Positions 1 to 6,923 of a DNA stretch of 11,221 nt are shown here, one piece after another. The stretch's first letter is position 1; each line of letters opens with the position of its first letter. The translations under genes were made by a program, and so were the position numbers. Below the pieces are notes generated by a model that was not told where the DNA came from, searched no databases, and worked only from the letters and a program-made list of their open reading frames with translations. Source of the stretch: Acetobacteraceae bacterium (GTDB taxonomy: Bacteria > Pseudomonadota > Alphaproteobacteria > Acetobacterales > Acetobacteraceae); the NCBI GenBank assembly GCA_030039695.1, contig JASHVB010000725.1, positions 1 through 11,221 of the forward strand, read 5' to 3'.

Positions 1-516
1 TGGCACACGCTGCTGGGCCTCGCGCTCGGCGGCTGCGCCTGGGCGGTTTCAAGACACCTTGCGTTGTGGATGCTGCCCGTCGTGCTGGGCCTCGCACTGG
101 CAGTCCCGCTCGCCGCGATCACCGCGCAGACGCGAGCGGGCGCGGCACTGCGGCGCGCCGGACTGCTGCGCGTGCCGGAAGAGACGCAGCCGCCGGAGGT
201 GCTGACACGCGCCCAGGAATTGGCGCGTGCACCCGACCCGACACCGCACGGGGTGGCGCATCTGCTCCACGATCCGATGCTGCTTGCGGCCCATCGCCGG
301 ATGCTGCCACCGCCACGTCGCACCGGCCCTACATCCATCGATTCGGCATTGGCGATCGCACGCGCACGGCTGGAGGCGGCCGACTCTATCGAGGCTGCGC
401 TTGCAGCGATGACGGGCGAGGAACGGATGGCCTGCCTGACTGATCCGCGTACGCTCGATGAGTTGGCGCGCGGAGTACGGGGCGAACACGAATTGCCGGC
501 GCAGCGTCGCGGTTGA
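1..516 (+). CDS. opgH: Glucans biosynthesis glucosyltransferase H (OpgH/MdoH), C-terminal part, 5' truncated
   Basis: The frame is open from the first base to a TGA at 514-516, giving 171 residues of a protein that starts outside the window. The visible part begins with two hydrophobic stretches (about residues 1-40), as expected for the last membrane helices. A cytoplasmic tail follows with VPEETQPPEVLTRA, matching the IPEEYSPPQVL region I recall from E. coli MdoH. Further on, HLLHDPML and LTDPRTLDEL correspond to the MdoH tail segments around HAVFNPSF and LLSDPVTM. OpgH is an inner-membrane family 2 glycosyltransferase that uses UDP-glucose to build and export the backbone of osmoregulated periplasmic glucans. 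Its usual partner opgG would lie upstream, outside the window. The catalytic domain is not visible, so the call rests on the tail alone. An internal ATG at 70 is not a credible start because it lies within a membrane helix. Confidence 0.82.
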   Translation, partial: WHTLLGLALGGCAWAVSRHLALWMLPVVLGLALAVPLAAITAQTRAGAALRRAGLLRVPEETQPPEVLTRAQELARAPDPTPHGVAHLLHDPMLLAAHRRMLPPPRRTGPTSIDSALAIARARLEAADSIEAALAAMTGEERMACLTDPRTLDELARGVRGEHELPAQRRG

Positions 517-572
517 GCTTGCTTGTCAGCCACCGCGGCACGGGCCACGTTGCCGCCACGCATAGTGATGCG

Positions 573-577
573 TGGAG
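573..577 (+). promoter_or_regulatory. Ribosome binding site deciding the start of the ModE-like gene
   Basis: TGGAG at 573-577 sits 8 nt before the ATG at 586. The upstream in-frame candidates, TTG at 523 and ATG at 568, have no comparable purine-rich site at suitable spacing. This supports the shorter protein. Confidence 0.5.
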
Positions 578-585
578 AACCTGTG

Positions 586-969
586 ATGGCGAAGCGAAAG
601 CCGGATCCGGCAGACACCGCCGGCAAGAGCGACCGGCTAAGCATACGTCTCGACCTCGCGTCGGGTGCGAGGATCGGACCGGGCAAGGTCGCCGTGCTGG
701 AGGAAATCGCTCGCTCCGGCTCGATCTCCGCGGCCGGACGCGCGCTGCGAATGTCGTACCGCCGCACCTGGGAACTGGTCGAGGACCTGAATCGTAACCT
801 CGGCACGCCGGTGGTGGAGACGGCCGCCGGTGGCAGCGGCGGCGGGGGCGCTGTGCTGACGCGCGCCGGCAAGGCGATCGTCGAGCGTTATCGCGCCATC
901 GAGATGGACACCGCCCTCGCCGCGCGCAAGCACCTGCTCGCGCTGCACCGCGCGTGCAGTGAGAAATGA
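586..969 (+). CDS. ModE-type winged helix-turn-helix protein, DNA-binding domain only
   Basis: This is a 127-residue protein with a LysR/ModE-like winged helix. The recognition region is at about residues 35-70 (VAVLEEIARSGSISAAGRAL, then SYRRTWELVEDLN). A Gly-rich wing follows at about 79-90, then LTRAGKAIVERYR. ModE N-terminal domains share this SISAAGRALGMSYRRAW pattern. Classical ModE continues into two TOBE/Mop modules that bind molybdate; here the chain stops after the dimerisation helix, so it cannot sense molybdate by itself. A single ATG-led Mop reading frame, now broken, begins 24 nt downstream in the same frame (994). The likely role is a transcriptional regulator of molybdenum uptake or use, but HTH-only ModE relatives exist whose targets are unknown. 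The start at 586 was chosen for its binding site; an upstream TTG at 523 would add 21 residues lacking family resemblance. Confidence 0.85.
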   Translation: MAKRKPDPADTAGKSDRLSIRLDLASGARIGPGKVAVLEEIARSGSISAAGRALRMSYRRTWELVEDLNRNLGTPVVETAAGGSGGGGAVLTRAGKAIVERYRAIEMDTALAARKHLLALHRACSEK

Positions 970-993
970 GGGCGCAACGCGCGGAAAATTGCC

Positions 994-1201
994 ATGAAGC
1001 GTTCCCCCCGCAATCAGATCCCGCGGACGATCAAGACGGCGCAAGCCGATGCCACGACAACGCTCGTCACCGTCGAGGTTCGGCCGACCGTGATGTTCAC
1101 GGCGTCCATCACCCACGAGGCCCCATCCGAGTCGGAATTGAAGCCCCCGCATGCCAGCCTTCGCCGCGTTCGAGGCGCTAGACGTCATCGTCGGCGTCTG
1201 G
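994..1201 (+). pseudogene. Decayed molbindin (Mop/TOBE domain molybdate-binding protein)
   Basis: From ATG 994 the frame reads MKRSPRNQIPRTIK, a close echo of the molbindin start (MK-S-ARNQ-x-GTI). It continues through LVTVEV and FTASITHEA, matching the TASITNEA core of TOBE domains, and reaches ELK at about 1135-1143. The expected end of the domain (LK-x-GMxAxAxFKASDVIVGV) then appears one frame over: MPAFAAFEALDVIVGVW is encoded from 1151 to 1201. The join lies at a run of five C at 1144-1148, consistent with one inserted base. Joining the two frames gives about 69 residues, the normal molbindin length. Conserved glycines are replaced (Arg in PRT and in VEVRPT), so the gene looks truly decayed and not just misread at one base. 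Molbindins bind molybdate or tungstate in the cytoplasm. The neighbouring ModE-type regulator fits this identity. Confidence 0.7.
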
Positions 1202-1249
1202 CGATCGGCGGCGTCTGGGCGATCGGCGGCGTCTGGGCGATCGGCGGCG
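1201..1249 (+). repeat. 18-bp tandem repeat, 2.7 copies
   Basis: The unit GCGATCGGCGGCGTCTGG occurs exactly at 1201-1218 and 1219-1236, with 13 more matching bases at 1237-1249. The preceding 18 bases (1184-1201), which encode VIVGVW at the end of the decayed molbindin, match the unit at 15 of 18 positions. The array therefore seems to have grown from the 3' end of that gene. In the frame of ATG 994 it encodes repeats of AIGGVW. Confidence 0.85.
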
Positions 1250-1487
1250 GCGGACGATTGGCGTACACCGCACGACAGAGGACGCACGGCGATGCCGCGC
1301 TAGACGCTGCCTCGACGTTCCCCGCGGTCTGCCCTGATGGTCGACAAAACTGATGCGACCGACAGCGAACTGCGTTCGTCGTGCTGCGATAGCCCTGGCC
1401 GATGGCACTGATCGCGCCGCCGGCGTTGGCAGTTGCCGGGTTTCCGGGGCGGTGGGTGGTAGAGTAATCTGTAAGGGACCGCAAAGC
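1250..1487. other. Stretch without an intact gene; possible broken secretory leader
   Basis: No convincing intact coding region is seen here. Two short plus-strand frames together look like a bacterial signal peptide split by a frameshift. ATG 1353 gives a start with VRRAAIALA, and ATG 1402 in another frame gives MALIAPPALAVAG followed by a stop at 1465-1467. If real, this could be the front of a lost periplasmic binding protein such as ModA. The match is to a generic signal-peptide pattern only, so it is weak. No convincing promoter for the following synthetase gene was identified. Confidence 0.25.
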
Positions 1488-1492
1488 GGAGG
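1488..1492 (+). promoter_or_regulatory. Ribosome binding site of the acyl-CoA synthetase
   Basis: GGAGG at 1488-1492 lies 6 nt before ATG 1499. It is only 3 nt before an in-frame GTG at 1496, so the ATG is the better start. Confidence 0.7.
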
Positions 1493-1498
1493 ATCGTG

Positions 1499-3139
1499 AT
1501 GTCGGGCAACAGCGCCTATCATATCGGCCTTGATCGGAATGCCGCAAATTATGCGCCGTTGACACCACTGACTTTCCTCGAGCGCGCGGCCTACGTCTAT
1601 CCCGACCGGCTGTCCGTAGTGCACGGCGACGAACGCTACACATGGAAGCAGACTTATGCCCGCTGCCGCCGGCTCGCATCGGCGCTGGCGCGCCGCGGCA
1701 TCGGCCGCAACGACACGGTCGCGGTGATGGCGCCCAACACGCCGCCGATGTACGAGGCGCATTTCGGCGTGCCAATGTGTGGTGCCGTGCTAAACACGTT
1801 GAACACCCGGCTTGATGCAGAATCAATCGCGTTCATGCTCCGGCATGGTAGCGCGCGCGTGCTGATCACCGACCGCGAGTTCTCCCCCGCGATCGCAAAG
1901 GCTCTGACATTGCTGGACCGGAAACCCATCGTCATCGACATCGATGATCCGGCGTACCAGGATGGCGCCCTGCACGGCGAGAGCACTTACGAAAAATTCC
2001 TGACAGAAGGCGACCCAAACTACGACTGGCAACCTCCAGGCGACGAGTGGGACGCGATCTCGCTGAACTACACCTCTGGTACGACCGGTGATCCTAAGGG
2101 CGTTGTCTATCACCACCGTGGTGCGCATCTGAACGCGGTGAGCAACATCCTGAATTGGGGCATGCCGCACCATGCCGTCTATCTCTGGACTTTACCAATG
2201 TTCCATTGCAATGGGTGGTGCTTCCCCTGGACTGTTGCCGAGCGCGCCGGTGTCAATGTCTGCCTGCGCCGGGTGGAGGCGAAGGCCGCATGGGATGCCA
2301 TTCGCGCAAATGGGGTGACCCATATGTGCGGCGCGCCAATCGTGTATGCGATGCTCATCAACGCACCGGCCGAACTGCGCGAAGGGATATCACACCCCAT
2401 CGCTGGCCAGGTCGCCGGTGCGGCCCCACCCGCCGCGATTATCGAAGGTGCGGAACAGGTCGGCATCGAGCTGACACATGTCTATGGTCTGACGGAAACC
2501 TATGGCCCCGCTTCAGTCTGTGCCAAGCACGCGAATTGGGAGTCCATGCCGATTGATCGCCGTGCCGAACGCAACGGGCGCCAAGGCGTGCGCACGCCGC
2601 TGCAGGAGGCGATGACGGTGCTTGATCCCGCGACGATGCAGCCAGTGCCGTGGGATGGCGAGACAATGGGCGAGATCATGTTCCGCGGCAACGTCACCAT
2701 GAAGGGTTATCTCAGTAATCCATCGGCCACGGGTAAGTCGTTCGAGGGCGGCTGGTTTCACACTGGCGATCTCGCGGTCATGCAACCCGACGGCTACGTG
2801 AAGATACGCGACCGGTCGAAGGACATCATCATTTCCGGCGGCGAAAACATCTCATCGCTTGAAGTGGAAGAAGCATTGTACCGCCATCCCGCCGTGCTGA
2901 GCGCCGCCGTGGTGGCGCAGCCCGACGAGAAATGGGGCGAGACGCCGTGTGCCTTCGTCGAACTGAAGTTCGGGGCCAGCGTCGGCGAAGCAGAATTGCG
3001 CGCATTCTGCCGCGAGCATTTAGCGCACTACAAAGTACCGAAGACTTTCGTGTTCCGCGAACTGCCGAAGACGTCCACGGGCAAGATCCAGAAGTTCGTG
3101 CTGCGCCAAGTCGCGAAATCGACCAGCGCGATCGGGTGA
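1499..3139 (+). CDS. Acyl-CoA synthetase (AMP-forming), medium/long-chain or DmdB-like
   Basis: This 546-residue enzyme of the ANL adenylating superfamily activates a carboxylic acid to acyl-AMP and then to acyl-CoA, in the cytosol. The large N-terminal domain carries the phosphate-binding motif YTSGTTGDPKG (191-201). It also has the A5 motif YGLTETY (329-335) and HTGD (421-424), whose Asp binds the ribose. The hinge is RDRSKDIIISGGENIS (437-452), and the small C-terminal domain ends with PKTSTGKI (523-530), in which Lys529 is the adenylation lysine. Length and all core motifs are complete. Overall style (FHCNGWCFPW, MCGAPIVYAML) resembles the branch that includes 3-methylmercaptopropionyl-CoA ligase DmdB and many proteins labelled fatty-acid CoA ligase, so the true substrate cannot be fixed from sequence alone. 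It converges with an IclR-type regulator gene, a family that often controls acid or aromatic catabolism, but no direct link is shown. Confidence 0.9.
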   Translation: MSGNSAYHIGLDRNAANYAPLTPLTFLERAAYVYPDRLSVVHGDERYTWKQTYARCRRLASALARRGIGRNDTVAVMAPNTPPMYEAHFGVPMCGAVLNTLNTRLDAESIAFMLRHGSARVLITDREFSPAIAKALTLLDRKPIVIDIDDPAYQDGALHGESTYEKFLTEGDPNYDWQPPGDEWDAISLNYTSGTTGDPKGVVYHHRGAHLNAVSNILNWGMPHHAVYLWTLPMFHCNGWCFPWTVAERAGVNVCLRRVEAKAAWDAIRANGVTHMCGAPIVYAMLINAPAELREGISHPIAGQVAGAAPPAAIIEGAEQVGIELTHVYGLTETYGPASVCAKHANWESMPIDRRAERNGRQGVRTPLQEAMTVLDPATMQPVPWDGETMGEIMFRGNVTMKGYLSNPSATGKSFEGGWFHTGDLAVMQPDGYVKIRDRSKDIIISGGENISSLEVEEALYRHPAVLSAAVVAQPDEKWGETPCAFVELKFGASVGEAELRAFCREHLAHYKVPKTFVFRELPKTSTGKIQKFVLRQVAKSTSAIG

Positions 3140-3288
3140 CCCGCGTGTCGCCGTCGTCGCGAGACACGAAGCACCCGACGAGGCACAGGATACCGACTTC
3201 CCCTGGAGAGGGAGGTCAGGGGGCAGGGACGTCTTGCACGTCACGACCGCTCGCCCCAGCCCGTCTCAAGAGGCCGGCGGATCCTCCC

Positions 3289-4230
3289 CTATCGGAAGAT
3301 TGAATGCGGTCCCGCGGCGGCACCCTGGCTCTCGTTCCAACGCGGCAACCCCGCGGGCGATGCAACATGATCTGGCGTGCTTTTCGGCTTCGCGATACCA
3401 CTGCTGTCGCCCAGCATCTGCGACAGTTTCGCGGCGGCATCCATGACCTGCGCCACCAGCGCTCGCGGCCGCGGTGGCCGCATGCGCATGGACGGCGCGC
3501 TGATGAACAACACCGCGACGACCTGGCCTGATGCATCCCGCACCGGAGCGGCGACACTGACCACGCCGGCCACCACTTCATCGGCAGTCACCAGGTAGCC
3601 GCGTGCGCGGATGCGCTGCAGGTCAGCGGCAATCCACGCAGCATCCGTGCGCGTTGCCGGGGTGAAGCGCGGCAGCCGCTGGGCAAGGACCTGGGTCTGC
3701 ACCGCCTCGGGAGCGTGCGCCAGCAGCAGCCGGCTAGGGCCGGCGTGCAGCGGGCGACGCTGGCCGACTTCGGAATAGAGCCGCAGACCCGGGTCGGTCT
3801 GGAAGATGGCGAGCACCTCACTCTCCATCGCGTCCCGCATGCGCAGATAGACATTCTCGCCCGTGGCTTTGCCGAGAGCGGACAGAAATGGCATCGCGGT
3901 CGCTGCCAGCGCGCCCTGCTGCTGCGCGGCGCGGCCGAGCACGCTCCACCGGGCGCCGAGGCGCCAGATGCCGCGTGCTTCGTCCTGAATGGCGAAGCCG
4001 CGTGCCTCCAGCGTGCGCAACAGGCGAAAGCCGGCGGTCCGGGTGCACTTGGCGGTGTCGGCGAGCGTGGCAAGCGGCGCCGGGCCCACCCGGGCGAGTG
4101 CCTCGAGCAAGTCGAGTGCGCGACCAACCGCCGCGATGCTGTAGTCCCGGGCCGCGGCCCGCGTGGTGCTGGACGTCGCCACCTTGGCTTTCGCGCGGCT
4201 CTTTCCCTTGGTGCGGCTAACCGATGCCAT
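3289..4230 (-). CDS. IclR-family transcriptional regulator
   Basis: This is a 313-residue protein read on the minus strand from ATG 4230 to TAG 3289. Residues about 31-92 form the IclR winged helix (SIAAVGRALDLLEAL, LATLADTAKCTRTAGFRLLR, then a wing ending WRLGARW). Residues about 105-275 form the ligand-binding domain, with LHAGPSRLLLAHAPE (161-175) and the typical GYLVTADEVVAGVVSVAAPV (211-230). The protein is longer than the usual 250-270 residues. It has a basic Lys/Ala/Arg-rich N-terminal tail of about 28 residues and a C-terminal extension of about 38 residues without recognisable motifs. IclR proteins bind DNA as dimers or tetramers and respond to small acids or related metabolites. 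The gene converges with the acyl-CoA synthetase gene and is divergent from the tRNA-Leu gene. An AAGG 8 nt upstream of the start is the likely ribosome binding site. Ligand and targets are unknown. Confidence 0.9.
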   Translation of the reverse strand: MASVSRTKGKSRAKAKVATSSTTRAAARDYSIAAVGRALDLLEALARVGPAPLATLADTAKCTRTAGFRLLRTLEARGFAIQDEARGIWRLGARWSVLGRAAQQQGALAATAMPFLSALGKATGENVYLRMRDAMESEVLAIFQTDPGLRLYSEVGQRRPLHAGPSRLLLAHAPEAVQTQVLAQRLPRFTPATRTDAAWIAADLQRIRARGYLVTADEVVAGVVSVAAPVRDASGQVVAVLFISAPSMRMRPPRPRALVAQVMDAAAKLSQMLGDSSGIAKPKSTPDHVASPAGLPRWNESQGAAAGPHSIFR

Positions 4231-4340
4231 GAGCGACGCCTTCGCACGGAGGAGGATAACAGGGCAACCAACGAGTCATTGATGCGAAAACCGACATAAA
4301 TGCTGCTGTGGATAGCGGGGACAATCATCGCATCGCGACG

Positions 4341-4379
4341 CTCACAGGTCAAAATCCTAATGGGATAAAACTGACAGGT
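4341..4379. repeat. Phased direct repeat upstream of the iclR-type gene
   Basis: CTCACAGGT (4341-4349) and CTGACAGGT (4371-4379) differ at one base and are exactly 30 bp apart, about three helical turns. Each is followed by an A-rich run. They lie 110-150 bp upstream of the regulator start in a locally AT-richer patch. They could be operator half-sites of an oligomeric regulator, possibly autoregulation; this is an inference from position only. Confidence 0.4.
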
Positions 4380-4454
4380 AAACCGGATGAATTCCTCAGT
4401 CATCCGTATCCAATACGTCCGAAAACCGAGCCACCAGAAGTTCCGTTCCGCGCC

Positions 4455-4483
4455 TTGTCCGCCGCCACGCGCTGCGGTAGATG
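4455..4483 (+). promoter_or_regulatory. Candidate sigma-70-type promoter for tRNA-Leu
   Basis: TTGTCC (4455-4460) and TAGATG (4478-4483) are separated by 17 bp and lie about 38 bp before the mature tRNA start. Both boxes deviate from consensus, so this is only a candidate. Confidence 0.35.
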
Positions 4484-4521
4484 CGGGGGTTCACGGTCGC
4501 GGGAACCGGGCTCGGGCCCGC

Positions 4522-4606
<85 letters not shown>

Positions 4607-4654
4607 GCGGCCTCCATCTGGCGTGCCGTCGTTTTTCAGGAGTTGAGTTGACCG

Positions 4655-6064
4655 ATGCAGGTGACCGAGACGCTGTCCGAGGGCCTGAAGCGCGGCTTCA
4701 CGGTAGTCGTGCCGGGCTCCGATATTGAATCGCGCCGGGTCGCCCGGCTGACCGATCTGAGCAAGACGCTGCGGCTTCCCGGCTTTCGTCCCGGCAAGGT
4801 GCCGATGCCGCTGGTCCGCCAGCGCTACGGTACGGCGGTCACAGCCGAGGTGCTGGAGGAGTCCGTCAGCCAGGCCACGCAGAACCTGCTCTCGGAACGC
4901 AAGCTCCGGCCGGCGGTGCAGCCGAAGATCGACGTCGTGAGCCTGGACACCAGCGCCGGCACGGCACAGGACCTGGAGTTTAAGGTCGAACTCGAACTTT
5001 TACCGGACATCGCCGCCCCTGATTTCAGCCAGATCGAGTTGACGCGGCGCAAGTCCGAGGCGACGCCCGAGATGGTGGACAAGCAGATGGCCACCATTGC
5101 CGAGCGCAACCGCGAGCTGGCGGAGATACCACTCGAGGAGTTGGAAGGGCGCAGCGGCGCGACAACGGGCGAGGCGCTGACCGTTGATTTCGTTGGCAAG
5201 TTGGATGGCGAGCCGTTCCCGAACGGCACCGGCACCGACGCGGTGGTAGAGATCGGCGGCAGGGGGTTCATACCCGGTTTCGCCGAGCAGCTTGAGGGGA
5301 TGAAGTCGGGCGAGACGCGGACGATTGATGTCACTTTCCCTGCCGAATACGGGAACAAAGAGCTGGCCGGGAAGGCGGCCACCTTCGACGTGACGGCGAA
5401 GAAGCTGTCCCGTTTCGTCGTGCCGGCATTGGACGACGCGTTCGCTCAAAAGCTGGCGTTCGACGATCTCGCGGAGATGCGGCGCTCGGTGCAGCGCCGG
5501 ATGCAGGCGGACCTCGATGCGCTCGCCCGCCTGCGCATCAAACGCCACCTTTTGGATGCGCTGGCCGACCACGCCAAGTTCCCGGCGCCGCAAGGACTGG
5601 TGGATCAGGAATTCGACCAGATCTGGCAGCGCGTGGAGTCCGAGCGGAAGGAAGGCCGCTTGGATGAGGACGATAAGGATAAGGACGAAGCGACGCTGCG
5701 AGCCGACTATCGGGCGATCGCCGAGCGGCGGGTGCGGCTGGGGCTGCTGCTGGCCGAGATTGGCCACGCCAACAATATCACCGTCGGCGACGACGAGATG
5801 ACGCGGGCCATGCGGATGGAAGCGGCGCGTTATCCCGGCCAGGAGGCGCAGATGATGGAATTCTTCCGCAAGTACCCCCGGGCGGCTGAGCAGCTTCGCG
5901 GACCGATCTTTGAGGACAAGGTGATCGATTTCGTGCTCGAGTTGGCGAAGGTGACGGACCAGGCGGTGACGCCGGAGGAGCTGGCCGAAGACCCGCCAGC
6001 GCCGACCGCCGCCGCGGCGGCCGAGGAGGCACAGCCCGTGGTGGCCGCAGAGGCGACACGGTAG
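4655..6064 (+). CDS. tig: Trigger factor, ribosome-associated chaperone and peptidyl-prolyl isomerase
   Basis: This 469-residue protein binds near the ribosome exit tunnel and shields nascent chains. The N-terminal ribosome-binding domain (about 1-145) contains the signature GFRPGKVP at 43-50. The FKBP-type prolyl isomerase domain spans about 164-250 (ALTVDFVGKLDG, GGRGFIPGFAEQLEGMKSGE, then TFPAEYGNKELAGK). The helical C-terminal substrate-cradling domain follows to about residue 435. The tail (about 440-469) is rich in Ala, Pro and Glu and makes the protein longer than the roughly 432 residues of E. coli. An AGGAG at 4638-4642 lies 12 nt before the ATG, a somewhat long spacing, but no better in-frame start was seen. 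The gene heads the classic tig-clpP-clpX-lon order of proteobacteria, separated from clpP by 159 bp that may hold a promoter for clpP. Confidence 0.98.
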   Translation: MQVTETLSEGLKRGFTVVVPGSDIESRRVARLTDLSKTLRLPGFRPGKVPMPLVRQRYGTAVTAEVLEESVSQATQNLLSERKLRPAVQPKIDVVSLDTSAGTAQDLEFKVELELLPDIAAPDFSQIELTRRKSEATPEMVDKQMATIAERNRELAEIPLEELEGRSGATTGEALTVDFVGKLDGEPFPNGTGTDAVVEIGGRGFIPGFAEQLEGMKSGETRTIDVTFPAEYGNKELAGKAATFDVTAKKLSRFVVPALDDAFAQKLAFDDLAEMRRSVQRRMQADLDALARLRIKRHLLDALADHAKFPAPQGLVDQEFDQIWQRVESERKEGRLDEDDKDKDEATLRADYRAIAERRVRLGLLLAEIGHANNITVGDDEMTRAMRMEAARYPGQEAQMMEFFRKYPRAAEQLRGPIFEDKVIDFVLELAKVTDQAVTPEELAEDPPAPTAAAAAEEAQPVVAAEATR

Positions 6065-6162
6065 GCTGCGTTCAGGCCCGGCTCCTCACCCTCGGTCCTT
6101 CCCGTCTCCGGCCCTCCGGCCTTGCGGAACAGGTCCACCGTCCCGCCCATTTGACCAGGGCG

Positions 6163-6193
6163 CTGGACTCCGGGCTTCGGACACTTATTTATG
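6163..6193 (+). promoter_or_regulatory. Candidate heat-shock (RpoH) promoter for clpP
   Basis: CTTATTTATG (6184-6193) fits the alphaproteobacterial RpoH -10 pattern, recalled as CYTATNTNNG, at every fixed position. CTGG at 6163-6166, 17 bp upstream, matches the CTTG core of the -35 at three of four bases. The element ends 30 bp before the clpP start. It lies in an otherwise very GC-rich gap, and clpP is a known heat-shock gene in other bacteria. The consensus is from memory. Confidence 0.4.
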
Positions 6194-6223
6194 ACTGCCT
6201 CCGCCACTTGCAGGTGACCCCCA

Positions 6224-6868
6224 ATGCGCGATCCCGACCCAGTCGAGGTGTACAACAACAACCTGGTGCCGATGGTGGTGGAGCAGACCGCCCGGGGGGA
6301 GCGCGCCTACGATATCTATTCGCTGCTGCTGAAGCAGCGGATCATCTTTCTGACGGGGCCGGTGTTCGACCAAGTCAGCTCGCTGATTTGCGCGCAGCTT
6401 CTGTACCTGGAGTCGGAGAATCCGGGAAAGGAGATCTCTTTCTATATCAACAGCCCGGGCGGTGTGGTGTCGTCAGGCCTCGCGATTTATGACACCATGC
6501 AATATATCCGCTGCCCGGTCAGTACCGTCTGCATCGGCCAGGCTGCCTCAATGGGCAGCCTCCTGCTCACCGCCGGCGAACAGGGCAAGCGTTTCGCCCT
6601 GCCGAACGCGCGCATCATGGTCCACCAGCCCTCCGGCGGGGCCCAGGGCCAGGCGACGGACATCGAGATCCAGGCGCGGGAAATCCTGACGCTGCGCAAG
6701 CGGCTGAACGAGATCTACGTGCGCCACACCGGCCAGCCGATCGAGGCGATCGAGCGCAAGCTGGAGCGCGACAGCTACCTGTCAGCCGAGGAGGCCCGTG
6801 ACTTCGGCCTGGTCGACGAGGTGGTGGAAAACCGTCCACGGCCGGTCGAGGATTCCACCAGGGGGTGA
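6224..6868 (+). CDS. clpP: ATP-dependent Clp protease, proteolytic subunit ClpP
   Basis: This 214-residue serine peptidase of family S14 assembles into the double-heptamer proteolytic chamber that works with ClpX or ClpA. The catalytic triad is complete: Ser109 in GQAASMGS, His134 in MVHQPSGG and Asp183 in LERDSYLS. Each is offset by 12 from the E. coli mature residues 97, 122 and 171. The oxyanion region INSPGG is at 75-80. The N terminus reads [20 protein letters not shown], so the propeptide before the conserved LVPMVVEQ is short. AGGTGA (6212-6217) lies 6 nt before the ATG. An ATG at 6191 is in frame but closed by a TGA at 6215-6217, confirming 6224. It is followed by clpX after 229 bp, a larger gap than in a tight operon. 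Confidence 0.98.
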   Translation: MRDPDPVEVYNNNLVPMVVEQTARGERAYDIYSLLLKQRIIFLTGPVFDQVSSLICAQLLYLESENPGKEISFYINSPGGVVSSGLAIYDTMQYIRCPVSTVCIGQAASMGSLLLTAGEQGKRFALPNARIMVHQPSGGAQGQATDIEIQAREILTLRKRLNEIYVRHTGQPIEAIERKLERDSYLSAEEARDFGLVDEVVENRPRPVEDSTRG

Positions 6869-6901
6869 CGGCGGGCGAGCACGAATGAGGGGGGCCGGGC
6901 T

Positions 6902-6923
6902 CCCCCTTCGGTCAAAAAGGGGG
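6902..6923 (+). other. Hairpin between clpP and clpX
   Basis: CCCCCTT (6902-6908) and AAGGGGG (6917-6923) form a perfect 7-bp stem with an 8-nt loop. No T run follows, so it is not a typical intrinsic terminator. It may partly attenuate clpP transcripts or stabilise their 3' end. Confidence 0.4.

Noticed and set aside
637..1287. Long minus-strand open frame of 216 codons
   Set aside because: It lies opposite the ModE-like gene and the molbindin remnant, shows Arg/Ala-rich shadow composition and no recognisable domain. Its repeated PDAADR run is just the 18-bp repeat read backwards.
3140..3288. Terminator between the convergent synthetase and IclR genes
   Set aside because: Only a 5-bp GACGT/ACGTC stem was found (about 3227-3241) with no T tract, too weak to call.
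4308..4400. Possible transposase remnant near the sequence GQNPNGIKLTGK
   Set aside because: The phrase looked protein-like, but I could not match it to a named family, and no inverted repeats or target duplication are visible.
3588..4403. Minus-strand open frame of 271 codons overlapping the IclR gene
   Set aside because: It is out of frame with a clear IclR protein, and its Arg/Ser/Pro-rich translation is typical of a shadow frame.
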